From Pyxicephalus adspersus (Eukaryota; Chordata; Amphibia; Anura; Pyxicephalidae): DNA of 64,000 nucleotides. A program made the position numbers and the translations under genes. Under the pieces are notes generated by a model that worked only from the letters and a program-made list of their open reading frames with translations, was not told the DNA's origin and did not search any database. The stretch spans positions 26,708,527 to 26,772,526 of the forward strand of contig NC_092866.1 in the NCBI RefSeq assembly GCF_032062135.1. The letters are read 5' to 3'. Below, piece by piece: positions 1 through 10,900 of this stretch; the stretch's first letter is position 1, and every line of letters starts with the position of its first letter.

Positions 1-170
1 TATTATTATTATTAATAAACAGGATTTATATAGCGCCAACATATTACATTAAATAGGGGTTGCAAATGACAGACAGATACAGACAGTGACACAGGAGGAG
101 GAGAGGACCCTGCCCTGATGAGCTTACAATCTAGGAGGCGGGGGAAGTAACACACATTAGGAGGGATCCA
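1..170 (-). mobile_element. L2-type LINE 3' tail, truncated
   Basis: The sequence starts with a (TAT/TAA)n tail followed by the reverse complement of the tail seen at 9500-9650 and 29350-29490: ATTTATATAGCGCCAACATA, then GACAGACAGATACAGACAG and GAGCTTACAATCTAGGAGG. The motif of a short CACTATATAAAT-like end with AAT repeats resembles the L2 clade. Only the 3' tail is inside the window. Sequence from 171 to 347 has no recognisable feature. Confidence 0.75.
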
Positions 171-347
171 CTTTAAACACTTCAGTGCACCAAAGACACC
201 CATTTCTAATACAGCTACATCTACAGCTGGTCTTCCAGCAACTTCTAACAAAACAATTTCTTTTCAGAACAATTTCTTGTCTCAACTTTGTATGGCACAA
301 CCGAGTAATGTTTTTAATGATAAAAACTCAAACACTTTAAACACATT

Positions 348-572
348 GGGCCAGATTTATGAAAGTTCTCCAAGGCTGGAGAGAATACACTTTTATCAGT
401 GAAGCTTTGTGATCCAGCAAACCTGGAATAGATCTGATCCAGGATTCAAAACATTTGATGGCGAATAGCAAAAGATTTTGAAGAAATGCATTGCAGGTTT
501 GCTGGATTACCCAGCTTCACCGATGAAAGTGTCTTTTCTCCAGCTTTGGAGAGCTATTTTAAATCAGGCTTA
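348..572. mobile_element. Palindromic MITE, copy 1 (GGGCCTGATTTATTAAA family)
   Basis: The left arm reads GGGCCAGATTTATGAAAG with CTCCAAGGCTGGAGAG, and the right arm reads back as its near complement, ending TTTTAAATCAGGCT. The middle has GATCCAGCAAACCTGGAAT matched by GCAGGTTTGCTGGATTACCC. Such near-perfect palindromes of about 225 bp are non-autonomous DNA elements. Related copies are at 30137-30361 and 37223-37447. Confidence 0.75.
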
Positions 573-1229
573 TTATGCAATTTGTCTTCACACACATCTT
601 CCTTATTTTTAGGGAACAAGTTGAATCAGAAAACAGTGGCTCCTCAAAAAGTTGTACATATGAACCAAATTGTAGTCAAAATGTCAAAATATGCCACCAA
701 TTAAATGTTTTGAAGTTTTCTCCTTTGGTATTAATAGAATCTGAGAAGGAAGTATTATAGTTGAGTTTTGCCACTCAGATACTTATGACAAAATTTAGTT
801 TATTAAAGACATACTTAGTTTTTCAAAGAATGTGTTTTTTTTCTGATACATTTCGATATAGTTTACCCCCCCCCCCCCCCACATCAGGGGTTATAAGGCT
901 GAGGACTGACGGTACAATTACAAAAACACAAGGTTTGACAATTACCCCTAAATCAACACATTTTCCAGATTTGCATCAGTCTTAACATTTACATCTTTGT
1001 CCAATAGTTAGATAGTCATACTTTGAAAGTCATACTTGAAAGAAAACTTTCAAGGAAATAATAACAATAAACAAATTTGCAGCTATAAAGAACTATACAG
1101 CTATACAGCTATACAGTCACATTCAGATATACTTACTAAACCCTCTGACAAGGACAACAAAGTTGTGATTCTTGATGTCAATCAATATAAACTGTGTGTT
1201 TCTATATTCTGGATAATTGGGAATGGTAT
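573..1229. other. Intronic sequence with a poly-C run and a small tandem repeat
   Basis: There is a run of 15 C at 866-880 and about three units of AGCTATAC around 1085-1115. No coding or repeat family was recognised in the rest. Confidence 0.5.
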
Positions 1230-3000
1230 CAGATTATTACACCAATGAAAGTGAAAGAATTCAGAATCACAAACATTAACTGGAGGAAAGATAGGTGATC
1301 AAACTTTTGATTTTCTTATTAATCATAATCCTAAAATACCAACATTTTATGTGTTACCAAAAGTGCACAAAGATATGACATTTGTGGCGCAGGTACATTG
1401 ATGACGTGTTAATGTTATGCACTGGTAAAGAGTTGCTGTTAGAATTTTTAAGAAAAAAGTTAATTTGTTCAATCTTAAGTTTATATGTTAACAATACTGG
1501 CCATTACTTCTGTCAGACCCAGCTATAAAAAATTACCTCCTATAATTGGAATTTTAATTATTTTCTATAATTAGAAAATTACATCTATCAAAGACAAATT
1601 AGTAAGAGGGCATTTTAAAAATCAGGTGATGCAAACGACTATTGAATAAGAATATTATTTGCATAAATATGAATATTATACAACTCTATCCATGCACAGA
1701 TATATTTATTAAATGAAGGCTCATACACAAATAATAGCTAGTCACTCAAACAGTTTGAAACATAGAATACACAGCAGAATTGTTTGATATTAATATAGAA
1801 ACTAAAATGAACAAAGTATACAGTACATGAAAATAATGTTGTTAGTAGGTAAACCCCTGTAGTAATCTAATAATGGTTAGTACATAACCCTGCTATTACA
1901 ATACAGCAAAACAATACAATAATAACATAGACACATATAGGACAAAATAGGAATGCATTCAGGAATATGATAAAGCTACCTGTTAGGATGGGTACTCCAG
2001 GATCCTGCTTCTCCAATAACAGACCTTTATTCTCTCAGCTCCCATTGGATCCCATATGGTTAATTCTCATTAGATCTCATTGGGGAACTTGTATTTGTTA
2101 CTGGGTGTGATCTGTAGGATGACTACCCTAGATTGGGATTGGTTAATGTAAACTTTTTAATAGACCTCCCAGCTAATTTGAAATGGAAAGCTGGAGCCGA
2201 AATGTCTGAAATTTGATGTGGGAAACCAGTTGGGGTCATCTAATTTTAGGTGTCAAAAGGTTCAGATGGGCCATCACCCAAACCCACATGTCTAGTTGTT
2301 GGTCCATCTTCTGCTGACTGAGGCTCGATTGATTTATTACCCCTTAAAGACTCTAACGATCATTAGGTCTCTTTAGTGGACAGAACCTGTTTACAGCCCT
2401 CTGTCTGTTTATCTATTGTCACTTCTCTAAAGTCCCTGGAATTCATTGACAAGGAGAAACAGATCACAATGATTAAACTGCAACATTCCTACTTATGCCT
2501 TCATGTATTGTTTAATGATACTTAATTGAAAACCTAACTACTGGGATATGGCCTATAATGTATGGATAAGGGAATATAGGGTACTATATATACATATATA
2601 TCTATATATCTACAGACAATCCTTGTCCTGCGACAAGACTATATCCCAAGGCACTTACCCTTTGTGTTAAATGTGATCAGTGCAATTGGATTTACCGAAT
2701 TTCAGGTGGTTTAAAAATTCCAGAAAATGTCTAATGAAATTTGAATAAATTGGTGGATTGCTGTACTGTAGGGGTTTTATACTTTGCATTCTGTAGTAGT
2801 GGAAAGTATTACATAGAAAAAACTAAAAGATCATTTCTGAGACAGATGTATGAACATCATTATAACATTAAAAGTGTGAACCCCCTTAAGCCATCATATT
2901 GGGTCTGACATAATTTTAAGATTCTGCACCTTGGCTTGATTGCCTGCCTTAGACAGAGAGTCTTTCCTGACCCAAGGATATTTTTATATACTATTCTGTA
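1230..3000 (+). mobile_element. Penelope-like retroelement relic (RT fragment and GIY-YIG fragment)
   Basis: At about 1335-1375 the + strand reads IPTFYVLPKVHKD. At about 1385-1475, in another frame, it reads FVWRRYIDDVLMLCTGKELL. The (F/Y)YxLPKxHK and YIDDV motifs are those of Penelope-like reverse transcriptases; they are almost adjacent here, so the sequence between them has been deleted. At about 2760-2870 the frame GVLYFAFCSSGKYYIEKTKR, then SFLRQMYEHHYNI, fits the GIY-YIG endonuclease that follows the RT in these elements. The intervening 1480-2590 could not be classified. The element is dead: stops and frame changes are frequent. Confidence 0.65.
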
Positions 3001-3252
3001 TTTTTAGTAATTACATTTATGATTTATAATTGATGGTCTATCATCCTTGTGTATTAATCAGTCTCCATGTCTCATATCTAGTGGAGCCTCATTTTGACAC
3101 TCCTTCTTTTTAGAGGTGACGACAGGGCCTTGTCACCGGGGGTGGGGTGATAAACCTTGGCCAGGAGCTGCTGAACTTCACTGGGCACCGGCAGTCCATA
3201 GCAAAGCACACAAGCGGCTCTGTTAATTATAACAGGGTCATGTGTTCTTTGT

Positions 3253-3998
3253 TGTCACGCTTGTGGAGACTGAGCCTCTAGGGAATGCTATGACTTGCAC
3301 AGAAGTGGTGTGAGCACAGAGAAGAGCCAAGGTGCAGAATCTAAGCAGCAGCCCTTTCCTTTCCAGAGCCTCTAGTGGTGAGGATGGAGAACCGCTGGCT
3401 GCTACTAGGTTGCGGTTCTTGGGCACACCAGGGTGGGGAGTATGATGCACAGTTTCAAATCACTAGGCAGGAGAATAGTCAAGGAAGGCTGGGGTCAAGG
3501 CAGGCAGAAATCAAGAGAGGTCAGGGACAAGCCAGTGGTCAGAAACCAGAAATCCAGGAAATAGACAGCAGTGACACAGGGGCCACTGCAGACACAAGAG
3601 AACAGAGGAGACACAGGAAGCAGTGGTGACACAGGAGACACGGGGATCACCGCAGACACAGAGGAACACTGGAACAGTACAAGGGAACTGGCAGGAAAAC
3701 ACCAGACTGGGAAAAAAACTGTAACACAGGAGCTGGACATGGAAAGCACTGAATTAATCAACAGGTTCAGAGGAAATGCTCAGCAGATCTAGGGGGAGAC
3801 ATGATGTACGAACGCAGAGTGTTGTGTCTGAGCCAGCAAAATAGCCAAGGGCGATTAAGAGGCTATTTCCAGATTGGCCGGTGGGATAGGAGGGGTGATA
3901 CTGATTAAATCTGGAAGGGCAGATGCGCCCAAGCTTAGAACTGCTTGCATGTGCATAGAGAAGCGCCTACGCTTTAGTGAGGAAGAGGTAAGTGTGCT
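3253..3998. mobile_element. LTR-like repeat, probable solo LTR
   Basis: The segment begins TGTCACGCTTGTGGAGAC and ends AGAGGTAAGTGTG, next to a degraded CTT where ACA would be expected. Its right part (about 3795-3998) matches 57505-57702, which ends GAGGTAAGTGTGACA, a proper LTR-type terminus. The interior includes a degenerate array of units like GGAGACACAGGAAGC / GTGACACAGGAGACAC at about 3570-3670. It shares CACAGA(A/G)TCTAAGCAGC and CCTCTAG with the solo LTR at 24459. Open frames across it are chance. Sequence 3010-3252 is unclassified. Confidence 0.5.
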
Positions 3999-3999
3999 T

Positions 4000-5071
4000 C
4001 CATTTATTGACAGGATACGTCATTTGCTGTCGGGGTGGAAGAGACTCCACAAGGGACACCATCAGTCGGCGGGGATCTATATACCAGGCAGCAGTGTTCT
4101 AGGTGGGCTCCCTTCTGAATGCATTTCTGCAATAGAAGAGCATCATAGGGCTTCTATGTGGTATGTTAAGGGGAAAACGTGTTTATACCTTGGTTGATGT
4201 TAATATGTCTTTGGTTTCTTTGATGTAATTGATTGATGTACCTGTTGGAGAGTTTGGTTTTTATGCATGGTTTATGGGCTTAGCACGCACAGCGGTGTTA
4301 AGGAGTTTCATTGTTAATTGGAACAAAAAATTGTGTGTGTAAATATATATATGTATATGTAGTGGGGTGGCCAGCACCCCAGGATGCAAGAGTGTCAGAG
4401 GTGGAGGTGCGGACCCCACTGACAGGAGTGGTCCTTTTAATTGTGGTATTGGTCCTGGCCACTTTAATTGCTTTCTCAATTGCATTCTCAGGGATGTTGG
4501 ACAAGCCCAGAAGTGATAAATGCTGAGGAGTACAGGGTGGAGGCCAGTGTGACCTGATCCGATGGGGCAGCAGTAGCTGAGCATTTGAGCTCCATCCAGA
4601 TGTTGTGGTCCTCTCCAGTTGATTTGGCGTTTGGGCAGCCGTGAGCCAGAATAGCACGAGTGCTTCCTGAAAGACTCAGCTACTGTGATCAGGTGTAATC
4701 TGTCAGCTGTCACTGTCCTAGAGTTCCAGTGGGGTGGCCGATTACCCACTGTGCGAGTGTTTGTGTAATCCACCGTGTGTATCCAATCATGGGAGACACA
4801 TCATGAGTAGCTTGCAGACTTCTAAAACTATATACAGCTAAGTGACATTTGCTATTTGAGTGCATTTTGCCAAGTGTTTCTGGCAAACCTTAGACGCCAC
4901 CTAGTGTCCATTGTTGGAAACTTATCCCCTTTGTATTTTACATTTCCCTATTGCATTCACCTTGTTTTTAACATCCAGTACCTCAGAACCTGTAACCATA
5001 AGTTTTTTTATATTGCAAAATATTCAGTAGCAAGTGCATTTGATATTTACTGTTTTGCTGACCTTACGTTG

Positions 5072-5113
<42 letters not shown>

Positions 5114-6539
5114 TGGTTTATGGAATCAAATTTTTTATTACAGTGGTAATTTTTATTGGAACACTTTATTATCTATAGTAAGAAGCATCAGTTTGCAATT
5201 GTGTTTGTTTGGCACATAGTGAATCGGTAGTTTGGCACATAGTGAATCGGTATTTGTGTTGAAATATTTTGTACATGTTTATTACCATGTTTATTTAATG
5301 CTACACTGATCTTTCTGTCCATTGGTATATATGAAAATTGTTGAAATGTTAATGGTCTTCGGAATCCCACTAAACGTACTATAGTCCTCTGTCATCTGAA
5401 GTGCCTAGGAGCCAGATATTTCTTTATTGGGCACACTTCTCAATCTTTCTAAGCCCTCTATTTCAGCTTTATACCCTTCAGTCTTGGATATGTACACCTC
5501 TTCACTGTTGTCTTTATCCTTCGACAATTAGTATAAATTTTGGAAATAAATTTATTGCCTTGTATGAGCATTCATTTTTAGATTACATTATATACATTTA
5601 ACTACACCTAAGGACTTAGATTGCTCACTGCTTTTCCCCTAATTCTTGTTTTTCTTTTTTCGCTTTTTGTTTGTTTTTTAATGTTTATGGGTAGTTGATT
5701 TATGCAATTCAGATTCTTGTTCCATATTGTCTCTATTGTTTTCCCCCCTATATTTTGTCTAAATTTAAATACAAAATTTCAATGAAACATATTTAAAAAT
5801 ATATGCATTAAAGGGAAAAAGACTGTCCATTGTTTGGGGTAAAGGGTTAGGTATCAGGGTTATTTTTAGAGTTGGTAAGGGTTTTTAAGGTTAAGGAATA
5901 GGACCTATAAGAGGGCACCTTTTTTTTAAATTTGTTCCTGATGCTGAAAGCGTGAGCCAGGTGCTATTGATATGTTTTTTTGTGCCAAAATATCTATTTC
6001 ACCTAATTTGGTGGTATGATATACCATATTAGGGTTCCTAGAAGTTTCCTGAAGCCACATATAACTTCCCCATTATCTTTTATCATACTGTTGCTTTTAC
6101 ATTAGAACAATGTAGAGAACCATAATGCTAATATTTTTCCCTAAAACAGGCTAAACATAATATCATATACCACCTGTGTAGATAAAATGAACACATTTAG
6201 CCTATAGTAGTTAAAGACTACTGAGGATACCACATATCCATGTGGCAATAGGTGCAGAATGTGCAAGGTGAGAGTCCACTGCTTCCACATAGATAGAAAT
6301 AGAAAAAAAGCAAACCTAGACCTAAAAAACCCTTTTAAAGTTTTAAACTGAATTTAAATTTTGTTTAGGCTTTTCAAGTCTGCAGTGGAAAAAAAAAAGT
6401 TGATTTTTTGGAGAATGTATAAAAAAGAAAAAAAAATGAAATATCACATTTACACTCAGAACTTTTGCAACCTTTTGCAAAAAGTTTCAAATGGAAGCTG
6501 AGGTGCCTTCTATTTTTGTTGATCGCTGCTGAGATGTTC
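4000..6539. other. Unclassified intronic sequence with simple repeats
   Basis: A 170-codon minus-strand frame at 4261-4773 is open, but it resembles no family I know, is rich in His, Pro and Thr, and overlaps other open frames, so I do not call it a gene. A (TA)18 microsatellite lies at 5074-5110. A direct tandem duplication of the 22-23 bp unit TTTGGCACATAGTGAATCGG lies at 5208-5252. The rest is AT-rich. Confidence 0.5.
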
Positions 6540-7350
6540 TGCACATTTATTGGAGTCCAACTGTGATAAATTAGGCAATTTTGACATAATTTGGAAAGTC
6601 ACACACCTCTGTATAGAAGGCCCTATAGCTGACAATGCATATAAAAGCAGAAACAAATGAGGTTAAAGGAACTGCCTGCAGAGCTCCGAGACAGGATTTT
6701 TGCAAAACACAGATAATCATTTTCAAATGGAAGAAATTTGGCACAATCAGGACTCTTCCCAGAGCTGGTTGCCCAGACAAACTGAGCAATTGAGGGAGAA
6801 GTAACTTTGTGAGAGAAGAGTCCAAGAACTTGATAGTCACTCTGACTGAGTTCAAGATATCCTGTGTGGAGATGGGACTAAGTTCCAGAAGTACAACCAT
6901 AACTGCATCCCTTAAATAATCTAGCCTTTATGGCAGAGTGGCTAGATGGTAGCCTCTCCTCGGTCTAAACATATGAAAGCCCACTTGAAGTTTGCACAAA
7001 AGCCACCTGAATGACTCAGACTGTAAGGAACAAGGTTCTCTGGTCTGATGAAACCAAGACTGAACTATTTGGCCTCAAGGGAAAGCTGAATGGAGAAAAA
7101 TATAGACATATCCTATTGGCTTAGGGACAACTCTGTGAATTTCCTGAAAATGGCTGTGAACCAACTGTGTTTATCCAACTTGAGGATTTGCAAAGAATGG
7201 CAGAAAATCTTCCATTCCAGGTATGCAAACTTGTTGCATCATACCCTAAAAAGATTCAAAGCAGTTATTGTTTCCAAAGGTACTTCAACTAAGTACTAAG
7301 TAAAGGGTCTGAATACTTATGTAAATGTGATAGTTCAGTTTTTTCTTTTT
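6540..7350 (+). mobile_element. Tc1/mariner relic, internally deleted
   Basis: The segment matches the common vertebrate Tc1-like element. Landmarks are GAGCTCCGAGACAGGAT near 6680, AATGGAAGAAATTTGG near 6727, TCAGGACTCTTCCCAGAGCT near 6746, TCTGGTCTGATGAAACCAAG near 7040, and the end AAGGGTCTGAATACTTATGT near 7302. The middle of the transposase (DDE core) is missing between about 7090 and 7115, where the text jumps to GGACAACTCTGTGAAT. Stops break the remaining frames. Confidence 0.85.
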
Positions 7351-7362
7351 AAGTTACTTTAA

Positions 7363-7912
7363 ACGTGGCATGGTTGTTGATGGTAGGCTGGTCTGTGTAT
7401 TTCAAGAATTGCTGATCTGCTAGGATTTTCATGCATATGCATAATCAAGCACAACCATTTGAAGAGTTTACAGAGAATGGTCCAAAATATATCCAGTGAG
7501 CAGCAGTAGTCTGGAGCAAATGCCTTTCTGATGCCAGGGTTTAGAGGAGAATGGTTAGTCTAGTCTGAGCTGGTAGAAAGGCAACTATAACTCAAATAAC
7601 CACTTGTTACAACAAAGGTATGTAGAAAAACAATTAAGAATGCACAACATTTTGTAACCTAAAGTAGAGGGCCTACGGCCACAGAAGACCACATTGGTGG
7701 CATGCCTGTTCATTAAGAACAAGCGACTGAGACTACAATTTGCTGGTCTGATGAATCTCAGTTTCTACTGTGACAGTAAGATAATAGGGTTAGAATTTGG
7801 CATCAACAACATAAAAGCATACATTTATCCAGCCTTGTATTATTGGTTAAAGCTGGGGGCAGTATTGTAATTGTGCATGAGATATTTTCTTGGAACTCTT
7901 TGGGACCCTTAG
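7363..7912 (+). mobile_element. Second Tc1/mariner family, left part
   Basis: This is a different Tc1-like family from its neighbour. Landmarks are GAGTTTACAGAGAATGGTCC, GTAGAAAGGCAACTATAACT, CAAATAACCACTTGTTACAA and ACAGAAGACCACATTGGTGG. It stops at GGGACCCTTAGT, where an L2 LINE begins. The matching continuation resumes at about 9654, so the LINE is inserted in it. It is decayed, with stops and small indels. Confidence 0.85.
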
Positions 7913-8369
7913 TCCTCTTGACCCAATTCCCTCTGATCTACTCTGTGCCCATTCCTCCATTCTGGCCCCTGCACTAACCCAACTATTCAATCTCTCCCTT
8001 TCTACTGGTATCTTCCCCTCCGCTTTCAAACATGCCATAATTCCCCCTATCCTAAAGAAATCATCACCCCTCCCTATCTCCTATATCTTTTCTCCCATAT
8101 GTTTCCAAACTTCTTGAGCACCTTGTCTATAAAAGACTCACTGATTTCCTGAATACCAACTCTCTTATTGACCCCCTCTAGCTCTAGTCTGGCTTTCAAG
8201 CTGCCCATTCCACAAAAACAGCCATTGCTAAAGTGGCCAACGATCACCTCAGAGTAAAGTCTTAAGGCAATTTTTCACTCCTCTTGATCCTTGATCTTTC
8301 CTCTGCTTTTGACACTGTTAGACACTCTTCTACTCAAAATTATGTGCTCCATTGGTATCAGTGACACTG

Positions 8370-8419
<50 letters not shown>

Positions 8420-9653
8420 TTTCCTACCTGTCTGACAGCTCCTTTCAGGTTTCTTTCAATGGTAAGTCCTCCTCACCCACTCTCCTCCCTGTTGGTGTTC
8501 CCCAAGGGTCAGTCCTTGGACCTGTTCTCTTTTCTCTGTACACCTCCCCACTTAGTAGTCTCATAGTCTCCTTTGGTTTACAGTACCATTTGTATACTGA
8601 TGACACTCAAATCTTTGTCTACCCCTGACTTGTCTTCATCAGTCCTGGATAAGGTTTCATGCTGCCTGTCGGCCATCACGTCATGGATGGCTGAAAAATT
8701 TCTGAAACTCAACCATGGATAAAAGAGAACTCATCAATTCCCACCCTCACCCCCCCAAATTTCGAATCTCCCCTTGACATATTTCTAACTGTTATCAATA
8801 CTAGCATTCGTCTCTCCCCTCACGCAAGTTGTCTTGGCGTCACCTTTGATTGTGCCCTCTCATTTACCCCTCATATTCAGAATGTTTCCAGGTTCTGTCA
8901 CTTTCACCTGCGCAACATCTCCAAAATCTGCCACCAAACTTCTTGTACATGCTCCTGTCATATCTTATCTGGACTACTGTAACATCCTCCTCTCTGGTAT
9001 TCCACTAACCTGACTCTCTCCTCTACAATCTAATATGAGTGCTGCAGCCAGATTTATCCATCCTTCCCACCACTCCTATTCTGCTTCATCTCTTTGAAGT
9101 TCTCTTCATTGGCTTCTATTTCACCTGAGAATAAAATTCAAGCTTCTGTGCTTTGCCTTCAAATCCCTCCACAGTTCTTGCCCCACTTTCCTTTCTGACC
9201 TGGTGGAAAAATTCTCCCCCTAGCCATTCTCTTTGCTCCTCCAATGACCTACTAATGACTTCCCCACTCAACCCCCTCAAATGCACTGCTCCAAGACTTC
9301 ATAGAGTTGCCCCAACTCTCTGGAATGGTCTTCCTCGTCCTATTTGGCTTGCTCACACTTTCTGCTCATTTAAAAGAGCACCCAAACCTATCTTTTCAAA
9401 CTTTCCTACCCATCTTCTGTCTCTTAAACCCTTACTACTTCCTACCACTACATATCTCCCCTCCTATTGTGTGATACTTCCCCCACCTTCTAGATTGTAA
9501 GCTCTTCGGGACAGGTTCCTCTCTTCCTCCTGTGTCACTGTCTGTATCTGTCTGTCTTTTTCAACCCTTATTTCATGTACAGCGCTGTGTAATATATTGG
9601 CCCTATATAAATCCTATTTTTTAATAATAATATTAGTAATAATAATAATAACA
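7913..9653 (+). mobile_element. L2-clade LINE, 5'-truncated, inserted in a Tc1 element
   Basis: Broken frames encode a reverse transcriptase: SDLLCAHSSILAPALTQLFN and LSLSTGIFPSAFKHAIIPPI near 7950-8050, GPVLFSLYT near 8520, and [11 protein letters not shown] near 8595 with the YxDD catalytic box. The 3' end has TGTAAGCTCTTCGGGACAGG, CTGTGTCACTGTCTGTATC, GTACAGCGCTGTGTAATA and an AAT-rich tail, like L2 tails. A (CT)n microsatellite is embedded at about 8370-8418. The element lies in the same orientation as the neurexin gene. Confidence 0.85.
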
Positions 9654-9812
9654 ACTAAGCTTAATTTAAATGCCACAGCCTACCTTAGTATTGTTGCTGA
9701 CTATGTTAATGTCAGTTCAGATCATCACCAACATTTTTCTTGAACATGACAATGAGTTCACTGTACTCAAATAGTCTCCACAGCCTCAATTACAGCACAT
9801 TTTACTTTTTTT
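9654..9812 (+). mobile_element. Second Tc1/mariner family, right part after the L2 insertion
   Basis: AAATGCCACAGCCTACCTTA, GTATTGTTGCTGACTATG and TTCTTGAACATGACAATGAG, then TTCACTGTACTCAAATAG, continue the Tc1-like element that stops at 7912. An internal stretch before TTCTTGAACATG is also deleted. Confidence 0.8.
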
Positions 9813-10740
9813 TTCAAGCTTTAAATAATTTCTTAAACAAAAAATAGTCACATTAGTCACATTTGCTTATTTTACAGACTAAAATATGTTGTACTTTTGA
9901 TTTGGTTATGATAGGTCTCTTTCTGTGAAATGATATTTTGGATGGATCCGTATCCTCATGTAAAATGTGTAACAAATTCTTCAAAATTTAACTGCAACAC
10001 TTTATATGACTATTCACATGGCCCAAGTATATACCAAGATACCCCTTTTTACTGTCATTTTCAGGTCAAAAACCATTTTTACACATTGATACATTTCTTT
10101 TTTTAAAACATTATTTAAAACTTTCAAAGGGGTACAGAAAAAAAACAGGAAGGGGAAGGCATAAAATACATTTACATTACGATATGGCAAAACAAATGTG
10201 TAAACTTTGCATTTTTAAAATATAATGTTTTAAACAAGCTCCTGGTATCCAAAGATAAACCAACATAAAAGAGCACTCGGGAGCAGTAACATAAAAGGAA
10301 AGGCATAGAGGTGGGTGGGGGGGACAAGCGCCAGTACTGGGGAGGTCGTCCAAATGGGGAATCTGTTTAAAAATAGCCACCAAATGCCTGTACAAAGGGA
10401 AAAACCTAACGGGCGGTCAAAATAGGGCACCAATGCATTAAGTGTGGGCAAAGTAAGTATGGTATTCATTGGATGTCGTTAATCGTGACCAGTAAAACCA
10501 TGTGTTAGCTACCTTCCTGCCAGTGCCTCGAATAGAGGATATAAGGTCCTCCATGCGGTGAATCTCATTGACCCTACGTAGTAATGAACAGATTGATTTA
10601 TGCGGGACCATGTCTGATATGGAAAATGTTTTTATATGTAATATGTATTCACTTGTGTGAATCTTTTACTTGTATTTTAATTGTTTAAAAAGTTATATTT
10701 TTTGGTTTGTTTTACATGTGCCTGAAAAGATTGCTAACTT
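9813..10740. other. Unclassified intronic sequence
   Basis: The stretch is AT-rich, with a more GC-balanced block at about 10090-10620 (GGGGTACAGAAAAAAAACAG to TGCGGGACCATG) that looks like a retroelement fragment but has no motif I can name. Confidence 0.35.
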
Positions 10741-10900
10741 ACCTGTCCTAGAACTGTACATCCACCTATACACACACCATAAAGTCTCTATTATATACCA
10801 CTGAGGAAGCCAAACTAGGCGAAACGTGTCAGGACAAGAGGCGCTACATGGTTATGTTACATCCTTATCGAACATTGGCTATGGTAATGTTAACTAGCCA
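10741..10900 (+). mobile_element. Penelope-type terminal fragment with hammerhead-like motif
   Basis: CTGAGGA at 10801-10807, a short GCC/GGC hairpin, GAAAC at 10821-10825 and GTC at 10828-10830 are arranged like the conserved core of hammerhead ribozymes (CUGANGA, stem II, GAAA, cleavage at UH). Terminal repeats of Penelope-like elements are known to carry such motifs. A second, independent copy is at 51754-51781. One extra A lies between the core and stem II. Confidence 0.5.

Noticed and set aside
4261..4773. Minus-strand open frame of 170 codons
   Set aside because: No recognisable domain, several overlapping frames open in the same place, skewed composition, and no exon-like borders or homologue I can name.
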